In this document: positions 1 to 4,608 of the stretch, in pieces | Layout: each line of letters starts with the position of its first letter | Numbering within the stretch: the stretch's first letter is position 1 | DNA from: Prevotella sp. UBA3757 | GTDB taxonomy: Bacteria > Bacteroidota > Bacteroidia > Bacteroidales > Bacteroidaceae | NCBI GenBank assembly: GCA_002371715.1 | Contig: DFGF01000023.1 | Coordinates: 1 to 6,586 of the forward strand | Length of the DNA stretch: 6,586 nt | Direction: 5' to 3' | Made by a program: the position numbers and the translations under genes | The notes under the pieces: generated by a model | What the model saw: only the letters and a program-made list of their open reading frames with translations | The model's database searches: none | Told to the model about the DNA's origin: nothing

Positions 1-348
1 TCTGCTGTTTTACAAACTTTGCGATACAAAGTTACAACTTTTCCACCAATTACAGATAACTTGCCATATTAAATAAGGTGAAGAGGGCGTTTCTTACCGC
101 ATTTTGGCATCAAAACGTCACGTTCACCTTTCCTTTTCCTACCTTTTGAATCAATTTGAACCAAAGATTACCTGTCTGGCGACACATAAACATTACATAA
201 TCCGTTCACGCTCGGCAAAACAAAAGCAAACTTTCCTCTTGCTCTCGCTTAATCACGGATTTGGTACGATTGACAATCCACTTTCCGTGTCTAAAGTTGG
301 CATTGAATTATTAACCGACCTTGTCACACAGTTACTTGCAAAAGCTCA
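1..348. other. AT-rich stretch without a supportable intact gene
   Basis: No reading frame here has convincing protein character. The longest plus-strand frame (from 104) encodes a low-quality peptide and runs into a different relic further on. On the minus strand, the frame from about 307 down to 110 reads more like protein (for example TGNLWFKLIQKVGKGKVNV near its end) but is broken by an in-frame TGA at 208-206 and is preceded by two stops. It could be a decayed gene end or a dispersed intergenic repeat. I cannot name it. No tRNA, rRNA or attachment site was recognised. Confidence 0.4.
27..34 (-). promoter_or_regulatory. Possible Bacteroidetes -7 element facing left
   Basis: Read on the minus strand this is TAACTTTG, an exact match to the TAnnTTTG -7 element used by the Bacteroidetes primary sigma factor. 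It lies in a perfect 7-bp inverted repeat (15-21 AACTTTG and 27-33 CAAAGTT, 5-nt loop). I see no good TTTG -33 element at the expected distance. If it is a promoter, it would drive a gene beyond the left edge of the window. Confidence 0.3.
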
Positions 349-476
349 AAGCAATTCCACATGGACGACATCAAGATGGACAATGCCGTCTCCGTCTGCT
401 CGGTATCACCCTCAAGAAGCTGCGCTGGGAGCGTGGCGGCATAAACGGCCAGACAGGCTACTACCTGAAGCTCTGA
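349..476 (+). pseudogene. Frameshifted 3' remnant of a VapE/DUF3987-like primase-type gene (tentative)
   Basis: Two adjacent plus-strand frames together read like the C-terminal end of one protein. Codons 349-396 give KQFHMDDIKMDNAVSV. After a shift near 391-396 the next frame gives RLLGITLKKLRWERGGING followed by QTGYYLKL and a TGA at 474-476. The pattern (short acidic helix, then a G-R-x-L-x-x-L-K-K-L-x-W-E-R type helix and a short beta strand ending in Y-Y-L) resembles the winged-helix-like tails of phage and plasmid primase/VapE proteins of Bacteroidetes. That assignment is from memory of such tails and is weak. No start, upstream catalytic domain or intact frame is present, so if the homology is right this is a decayed remnant of a mobile-element gene. 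The G-rich repeats that follow directly fit such a context. Confidence 0.3.
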
Positions 477-483
477 GCATAGT

Positions 484-614
484 GGGGTAGGGCATAGGTG
501 GCGTAAATCATAGGGGGTAAATAGGGGGAACATAGGGGGATAAATGGCCTATCCACCTATGATTAAAATACTGATAATAATGATGATAGCAAAAATCATA
601 GGGGGGATAGGGGG
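484..614 (+). repeat. G-rich cluster of five ATAGGGGG boxes
   Basis: ATAGGGGG occurs five times, at 510-517, 521-528, 532-539, 598-605 and 607-614. The first three are spaced exactly 11 bp apart, about one helical turn. A 13-bp direct repeat (AAATCATAGGGGG) is at 505-517 and 593-605. A perfect 9-bp inverted repeat pairs 493-501 (CATAGGTGG) with 553-561 (CCACCTATG), so the cataGG motif occurs on both strands. Together with GGGG at 484-487 and GGG at 490-492 there are at least five G-runs within 56 nt, enough in principle for a G-quadruplex. It could be a protein-binding iteron array or a remnant of a mobile-element control region. The function is unknown. Confidence 0.7.
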
Positions 615-681
615 ATAATTCGCTTTTTGTCTGTATGAAGAAGGCTGTTATTCCCGATATTTGCAAATAATTCCAAAGATA

Positions 682-713
682 TTTTCTCGTTTCATATAAT
701 TTTAGTACTTTTG
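682..713 (+). promoter_or_regulatory. Bacteroidetes-type promoter
   Basis: TACTTTTG at 706-713 matches the TAnnTTTG -7 element exactly. The -33 region is weak: only a T-run (682-685) stands where TTTG would be expected. Transcription is predicted to start around 717-720, giving a leader of roughly 110 nt before the ATG at 830. It presumably served the acetyltransferase gene that is now degraded. Confidence 0.6.
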
Positions 714-716
714 CAG

Positions 717-736
717 CGTGTTTCGCAAGAGACACG
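717..736 (+). other. 5'-terminal RNA stem-loop with GCAA tetraloop
   Basis: Bases 717-724 pair with 729-736 in an 8-bp stem (CGTGTTTC with GAGACACG, one G-U pair) closed by GCAA, a GNRA tetraloop. The stem begins at or within a few bases of the transcription start predicted from the promoter at 706-713, so the transcript would start with a compact hairpin. Hairpins at a 5' end commonly protect mRNA from degradation. A regulatory role is possible but not shown. There is no T-run after it, so it is not a terminator. Confidence 0.5.
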
Positions 737-829
737 ATATTTTGATGCTCAATTTCTCCGACGAACTACCACCTCAAACGAGATAAATGAGCAAGAACAA
801 ATCAAATACATAAAGATAAATAAAGAACT

Positions 830-957
830 ATGACTATACAAGAATTTCGTGAATACATGGCATCAGGAAAGCCTGTCATCGGCGGCGGCGATGTCCACAT
901 GATGTTTCATCGGCTGTCGCAGGAGGCACTGAGGTCATTAAAAAGATTGAGGTGTAG
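830..957 (+). pseudogene. Sugar O-acetyltransferase remnant with internal deletion
   Basis: From ATG 830 the first 34 codons read MTIQEFREYMASGKPVIGGG then DVHMMFHRLSQEAL. This closely resembles the N-terminus of Bacteroidetes maltose/galactoside-type O-acetyltransferases, including the conserved H-x-L-S-Q-E-A-L segment; the family is normally about 190-210 residues. After about position 931 the frame loses resemblance. In another frame (931-957) the DNA reads EVIKKIEV and TAG, which resembles the V-P-A-K-V-I-K-K-I tail on which many of these left-handed beta-helix enzymes end. I infer that the middle, including the hexapeptide repeats and catalytic His, was deleted and the ends joined out of frame. 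No acetyltransferase can be made. The open frame that continues to 1078 is chance read-through. The N-terminal match is fairly secure; the C-terminal piece is short and tentative. Confidence 0.5.
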
Positions 958-975
958 AATTATTCGCCCTCAATC
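945..975 (-). terminator. 8-bp inverted repeat with T-run on the minus strand
   Basis: GATTGAGG (945-952) and CCTCAATC (968-975) are perfect inverted repeats separated by 15 nt. On the plus strand no T-run follows. On the minus strand the hairpin is followed directly by TTTTTAAT (944-937), the layout of an intrinsic terminator for leftward transcription. The loop is long for a classic terminator and no leftward gene is visible to its right, so its role is uncertain. It overlaps the TAG that ends the acetyltransferase remnant. Confidence 0.3.
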
Positions 976-1035
976 GTTCATGATTACAGAAAATGACCAG
1001 AAGCTGAAGATATTCAAAGACTTAGATGTTTTTCT

Positions 1036-1065
1036 TTTGCGTTTCATTTTTTTTTCGTACTTTTG
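1036..1065 (+). promoter_or_regulatory. Bacteroidetes-type promoter of the five-gene run
   Basis: TTTG at 1036-1039 (-33) and TACTTTTG at 1058-1065 (-7) are separated by 18 bp, an almost ideal match to the TTTG/TAnnTTTG promoter of Bacteroidetes. The predicted start of transcription (about 1070-1073) lies only a few bases before the ATG at 1075. I see no comparable promoter in the gaps of the next four genes, so it may drive all of 1075-6163. Confidence 0.75.
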
Positions 1066-1074
1066 CAAGCGATT

Positions 1075-2058
1075 ATGAAAATACTGAAATGGGGCTTCAT
1101 CGGTTGCGGTGAAGTGACGGAGAAGAAAAGCGGGCCGGCCTTCTCGGAAATAGAAGGGTCGAGCGTGGTGGCAGTGATGAGCCGCAACGACCGCAGGGCA
1201 CGCAGCTATGCCGAGCGACACGGCGTGGCACGGTGGTACACGGATGCTCAGGAGTTGATAGACGATCCGGAGGTGAACGCCGTCTATGTGGCTACGCCGC
1301 CGGCGAGCCATGCCACATACGCCATCATGGCCATGAAGGCCGGCAAGCCGGTGTATGTAGAGAAGCCGCTGGCGGCCACTTACGAGGACTGTGCACGCAT
1401 CAACCGCGTCAGCGAGGAGACGGGCGTACCGTGTTTCGTGGCCTACTACCGCCGCTACCTGCCGTATTTCGAGAAGGTGAAGGAGATTGTGGACCGTGGC
1501 ATCATCGGCCGGGTGGTGAGCGTGCAGGTGCGCTTTGCCGTGCCGCCGCGCGAAGCGGACTATGCCGACGCCGAGCACCTGCCGTGGCGACTGCAGCCCG
1601 ACATAGCGGGCGGCGGCTACTTCTACGACCTGGCACCCCACCAGCTGGACCTGCTGCAACACTATTTCGGCGTCATCACCGAGGCGCGCGGCATCTGTGC
1701 CAACCGTGGCGGACTGTATAAGGCCGAGGACTCGGTCAGTGCTTGTTTCGAGTTCGAGAACGGGCTGCCCGGTTCAGGGACATGGTGCTTCGTGGCCCAC
1801 GATTCGGCTCAGGAAGACCGCATAGACCTGATAGGCGACCGCGGGTCGGTGGCGTTCTCGGTGTTCGACTATCAGCCCATCCGGCTGCACACCTCTCGCG
1901 GCGAGGAGAGCTTTGCTGTGCCCAATCCGCCGTACGTGCAGTTCCCCATCATCAAGAGTGTCTGCGAACACCTGCAGGGCCTGGGCATCTGCACGTGCAC
2001 AAGCATATCGGCCACGCCCGTCAACTGGGTCTTAGACCGGATATTAGGAAAGTTTTAA
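1075..2058 (+). CDS. Gfo/Idh/MocA family NAD(P)-dependent oxidoreductase
   Basis: A predicted cytoplasmic 327-residue dehydrogenase of the Gfo/Idh/MocA family, which oxidises or reduces sugars, inositols and related polyols; the substrate cannot be told from sequence. The N-terminal Rossmann fold begins at once with GFIGCGEV (7-14), the dinucleotide-binding loop. ATPPASH (73-79) and VEKPLA (95-100) are the family's cofactor and catalytic-lysine segments, Lys97 being the expected catalytic residue. The C-terminal domain carries GGGYFYDLAPHQLDLL (179-194), with Asp185 and His189 in the usual active-site positions. Length is typical. An in-frame TTG at 1063 is rejected as start because it lies inside the -7 element, so ATG 1075 is the only sensible start and the mRNA is almost leaderless. 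The next gene follows within 0-15 bp, suggesting cotranscription. The C-terminal GICTCTSISA replaces the more usual S-T-G-x-S-A-A-R segment, a small deviation. Confidence 0.9.
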   Translation: MKILKWGFIGCGEVTEKKSGPAFSEIEGSSVVAVMSRNDRRARSYAERHGVARWYTDAQELIDDPEVNAVYVATPPASHATYAIMAMKAGKPVYVEKPLAATYEDCARINRVSEETGVPCFVAYYRRYLPYFEKVKEIVDRGIIGRVVSVQVRFAVPPREADYADAEHLPWRLQPDIAGGGYFYDLAPHQLDLLQHYFGVITEARGICANRGGLYKAEDSVSACFEFENGLPGSGTWCFVAHDSAQEDRIDLIGDRGSVAFSVFDYQPIRLHTSRGEESFAVPNPPYVQFPIIKSVCEHLQGLGICTCTSISATPVNWVLDRILGKF

Positions 2059-2073
2059 GTGAATTGGGCTAAA

Positions 2074-3150
2074 ATGCTGATGCGCAGCTGGATAACGATA
2101 GTATGCCTGGTGGTGGCCTTGAGTGCTGCAGCCCAGGACTCGCTGAACGCCGTGCAGCCCGAAGGCCGGAAGTTGAGCTGGCTGCGGCGCACCATACGCG
2201 GATTCAGCTATATTGACACCAGCTACGTGGAGCCGCAGCACTACAACTGGTCGGTGATGGCCCAGGGCACGTACACCTACGACTACTACCGGCTGAGTGC
2301 TAACGAGCAGTCCATCCTGTTTGCGCCGGCACCGACGTTCAAGTTCGGCCCGTACTTCGGGTGGCGCTGGATATTCCTGGGCTACACCGTTGCCCTGAAC
2401 AAGGCCGACGTCAGCAAGTTGAAGCTGGAGCTGGATGCCAGCATCTATGCCGCACAGGTGGGCGTCGACGTCTACTACCGGCGCACGGTCAGCGACTACA
2501 GGATACGCGAGGTGAAACTGGGCCGCAATGTCATTGGCGACCGCCTGGAGGACGTGCCATTCGACGGACTGAAGGTGGGCATCACGGGCTTCAACGCCTA
2601 CTACATCTTCAACCACCAGCGGTTCAGCTATCCGGCAGCCTTCGCACAGAGCACGATGCAGAAAATCAGCTGCGGCACGTGGATGGCCGGACTGGGATAC
2701 ATGCGCAACTCGCTGGACTTCGACCACGAGAAGCTGGAGGAGGTGGTCCGCGAGCATGCCGGACAGACGGTCCGACTGGACAGCGGCCTGATGTTCAACA
2801 GCGTCAAGTACTACAACGTCAGCCTCTCGGCGGGCTATGCCTACAACTGGGTGTTTGCACGCAACTGCCTGTTCTGTGCCAGTCTGATGGCCTCGCTGGC
2901 CTACAAGACGGCGCGTGGTGAGACTGTCGATGACGACAGGAGCGGTTTCGACCTGCACAACATCAACCTGGACGGCATCGGGCGCTTTGCCGTGGTCTAC
3001 AACAACAACCGGTGGTATGCCGGGGCGTCGGCCATCGTCAGGGCCTACCGGTATCATAAGCCCCAGTTCGAAGCCAACAACATTTTCGGCAACTTCAACT
3101 TCTATGTGGGCTTTAATTTTGGAGCGCGGGGAGGCTATAAGAAGAGGTAG
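2074..3150 (+). CDS. DUF4421 domain-containing envelope protein
   Basis: A 358-residue protein of the Bacteroidetes-specific DUF4421 family, whose function is not known to me. A clear signal peptide (MLMRSWITIVCLVVALSAAA, cut before Gln) sends it across the inner membrane. The mature part is rich in alternating aromatic and polar strands (for example YTYDYYRLS, FYVGFNFGAR at the end), consistent with an outer-membrane beta-barrel or surface-layer-like beta protein; that location is inferred. The motif I-D-T-S-Y-V-E-P-Q-H-Y-N-W near the mature N-terminus fits the family. A GTG at 2059 directly abuts the previous stop; ATG 2074 or ATG 2080 give a better signal peptide, and I chose 2074. The stop TAG overlaps the first unit of a 7-bp tandem repeat. 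A 337-codon opposite-strand frame covers most of the gene but is an artefact of GC-rich codon use. Confidence 0.8.
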   Translation: MLMRSWITIVCLVVALSAAAQDSLNAVQPEGRKLSWLRRTIRGFSYIDTSYVEPQHYNWSVMAQGTYTYDYYRLSANEQSILFAPAPTFKFGPYFGWRWIFLGYTVALNKADVSKLKLELDASIYAAQVGVDVYYRRTVSDYRIREVKLGRNVIGDRLEDVPFDGLKVGITGFNAYYIFNHQRFSYPAAFAQSTMQKISCGTWMAGLGYMRNSLDFDHEKLEEVVREHAGQTVRLDSGLMFNSVKYYNVSLSAGYAYNWVFARNCLFCASLMASLAYKTARGETVDDDRSGFDLHNINLDGIGRFAVVYNNNRWYAGASAIVRAYRYHKPQFEANNIFGNFNFYVGFNFGARGGYKKR

Positions 3151-3210
3151 TTGAGAGTTGACAGTTGACAGTTGAGAGTTAAGAATTAAGAGTTAAGAAA
3201 AATAGTTGAC
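3149..3210 (+). repeat. Heptamer tandem array 1 (AGTTGAG/AGTTAAG family)
   Basis: Seven contiguous 7-bp units fill 3149-3197: agttgag, agttgac, agttgac, agttgag, agttaag, aattaag, agttaag. One more unit, off phase by one base, lies at 3204-3210 after an A-rich interruption. The first unit begins with the AG of the TAG stop codon of the upstream gene. Every unit contains TGA or TAA, so stops fall in all three forward frames every 21 bp. There are only two cytosines in 49 bases. No promoter or terminator hairpin is visible, so the array is probably transcribed between cotranscribed genes. Confidence 0.9.
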
Positions 3211-3221
3211 GTCTTGGAAAG

Positions 3222-4073
3222 ATGATGAAGATGCGAAGATATATTATATTTATAATAGGTATAGCGGTGACGATGCCGATGATGGCGCAGACTACCTACC
3301 AGCCGTCGGACAGCATCAAGATATGCCGGTTGCTGGACGAAGCCAACAGGCAGACGTCAGTGCTGTGGCTGGCCCGCCAGTTTTTAGGTGTGCCGTACGT
3401 GGCACATACGCTGGAGGTCAACGACGACGAACGCCTGGTGGTCAACACGCGCCAGCTGGACTGCACGACACTCGTGGAGACCGTGACGGCGCTGAAGCTA
3501 TGTGCGCAGAACGGCAGGAAGCGTTTTGCCGACTACGAGGAGGCACTACGGCGGTTGCGCTACCGGCAGGGCAGGCTGGCAGGCTATCCGTCACGGCTGC
3601 ACTACTTCACCGACTGGATTGCCGACAAGGAGCAGATGCAGATTGTGGAGGACATCAGAGAGCCTAACCCGCCATTCACGGCCGTCCAGACGGTCGACGT
3701 CAGCTACATGTCGAAGCACCCCAACGCCTACAAGGCACTGAAGAACCATCCGGCTATGGTGAGCGACATACGCACGACGGAACAGGCACTGACAGGCTTG
3801 CGGGTGCGCTACATACCCAAGCGGCAGTTGCGTAACCATGCACTGCTGCGACAGGTGGTGAAGGATGGCGACATCCTGGCCATCACCTGTAACAAGCCGG
3901 GACTGGACATTGCCCACCTGGGCTTTGCCGTATGGCGCAGGGACGGCCTGCACCTGCTGAATGCCTCGATGCTGCACAAGAAGGTGGTCGAGGAACCCTT
4001 GACGCTCTATCAGTATATGCTGAAACACAAGACGTTTACGGGCATACGGGTGGTGAGAGTGAGAGAGAGATGA
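3222..4073 (+). CDS. DUF1460 (NlpC/P60-fold) putative peptidoglycan amidase
   Basis: A 283-residue exported protein of the DUF1460 family, described as N-acetylmuramoyl-L-alanine amidase-like, with a papain-like NlpC/P60 fold acting on peptidoglycan; the exact bond cut is inferred, not visible. A signal peptide covers about residues 1-22 (hydrophobic IIFIIGIAVTMPMMA, cleavage before Gln). The expected nucleophile is Cys81 in QLDCTTLVETV (78-88) and the general base His232 in GLDIAHLGFAVW (227-238). LNAS (246-249) is the usual C-terminal loop. The long SRLHYFTDWI segment (124-133) is also typical. ATGs at 3222, 3225 and 3231 are all possible starts and leave the signal peptide intact. The C-terminus VVRVRER is encoded by low-complexity GTGAGA repeats that run straight into heptamer array 2, so the tail may have arisen from repeat expansion. 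Confidence 0.85.
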   Translation: MMKMRRYIIFIIGIAVTMPMMAQTTYQPSDSIKICRLLDEANRQTSVLWLARQFLGVPYVAHTLEVNDDERLVVNTRQLDCTTLVETVTALKLCAQNGRKRFADYEEALRRLRYRQGRLAGYPSRLHYFTDWIADKEQMQIVEDIREPNPPFTAVQTVDVSYMSKHPNAYKALKNHPAMVSDIRTTEQALTGLRVRYIPKRQLRNHALLRQVVKDGDILAITCNKPGLDIAHLGFAVWRRDGLHLLNASMLHKKVVEEPLTLYQYMLKHKTFTGIRVVRVRER

Positions 4074-4148
4074 AAGATTAAAGATGAAAGATTAAAGATG
4101 AAAGATGAAAGATGAAAGATGAAAGATTAAAAATTAAAGATTAAAGAT
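4069..4148 (+). repeat. Heptamer tandem array 2 (GATGAAA/GATTAAA family)
   Basis: Eleven perfect-phase 7-bp units occupy 4069-4145: gatgaaa, gattaaa, gatgaaa, gattaaa, four gatgaaa, gattaaa, aattaaa, gattaaa; then a partial gat. The TGA stop of the upstream gene (4071-4073) is part of unit 1, and the ATG of the next gene (4149) follows the partial twelfth unit directly. The whole gap is therefore repeat. The sense strand has no cytosine at all over 77 bases, so it can form no G-C pairs with itself. Every unit carries TGA or TAA. The unit differs from arrays 1 and 3 but has the same length, strand and placement. Confidence 0.95.
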
Positions 4149-4544
4149 ATGGAACTACCTGATTTTATGAATTATGCCAGCAAGTTCTCGAAACGGGACT
4201 TTGCTGAAAAGATTGCACGCATCGCCAAAGGTGCCGGTGCCAAACTGGTGTATGCAGCCCTCATCCTCTATTATACGCTGCAGAGCGATAAGGTGAAACC
4301 TACTGACAAGGCTATGATTATCGGTGCACTGGGTTATCTGATCAGTCCGCTCGACGTTGTGCCAGATGCTATACCCATAGCCGGACTGGCTGACGACCTG
4401 GGCGTGCTCATCTTCGTGCTGAAGAAGGTGTGGACGGATGTCGACCCCGACATTCAGGTGAAGGCCAAGAGGCGTCTGTCAAAATGGTTCGACGAGGACG
4501 AGATAGCCGAAATCAACGAACTGTTTGAGGGCATGAAGAGTTGA
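4149..4544 (+). CDS. DUF1232 (YkvA-like) small membrane protein
   Basis: A 131-residue protein with the DUF1232 domain found in YkvA-type proteins of many bacteria; no defined biochemical role is known to me. The hallmark is LISPLDVVPDAIPIAGLADD (64-83), a Pro/Asp-rich hairpin between hydrophobic stretches, with DLGVLIFVL following. A hydrophobic stretch at 33-43 (LVYAALILYYT) could span or lie in the inner membrane. The ends are charged: KFSKRDFAEKIARIAKG at the N-terminus and a basic-then-acidic tail from residue 104. Length is normal. ATG 4149 follows heptamer array 2 with no separate leader, and the TGA stop lies inside the first unit of array 3, so the gene is bracketed by repeats on both sides. 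Confidence 0.85.
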   Translation: MELPDFMNYASKFSKRDFAEKIARIAKGAGAKLVYAALILYYTLQSDKVKPTDKAMIIGALGYLISPLDVVPDAIPIAGLADDLGVLIFVLKKVWTDVDPDIQVKAKRRLSKWFDEDEIAEINELFEGMKS

Positions 4545-4608
4545 GAGTTGACAGTTGAGAGTTAAGAGTTAAGAATTAAGAATTAAGAATTAAGAGGGGA
4601 GAGGTGAC
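4539..4608 (+). repeat. Heptamer tandem array 3 running from stop codon to start codon
   Basis: Eight clean units fill 4539-4594: agttgag, agttgac, agttgag, agttaag, agttaag, aattaag, aattaag, aattaag. Two degenerate units continue in phase: aggggag (4595-4601) and aggtgac (4602-4608). The upstream TGA stop (4542-4544) is in unit 1, and the GTG start of the next gene (4604-4606) is inside the last degenerate unit, one base different from agttgac. The unit set matches array 1, and the order again moves from TGA-type to TAA-type units. Confidence 0.9.

Noticed and set aside
104..490. Plus-strand open frame of 128 codons
   Set aside because: Its peptide has no protein-like character, and it crosses the 349-476 relic in a frame that matches neither half.
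935..1078. Continuation of the 830 reading frame as a real 82-residue protein
   Set aside because: Residues after LSQEALR have no family resemblance, and the frame runs through the next promoter and past the next gene's start codon.
970..1662. Minus-strand open frame of 230 codons
   Set aside because: It overlaps the Gfo/Idh/MocA gene, has a His/Val/Ala-rich composition typical of antisense shadows, and has no promoter.
2044..3057. Minus-strand open frame of 337 codons
   Set aside because: It lies opposite the DUF4421 gene, which has a signal peptide and family motifs; the minus frame is a by-product of GC-rich codons.
4069..4148. Transcription terminator or promoter within array 2
   Set aside because: There is no inverted repeat, no T-run and no TAnnTTTG; the C-free strand cannot form a GC hairpin.
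3149..4608. CRISPR array
   Set aside because: The units are only 7 bp and contiguous, with no spacers and no cas genes.
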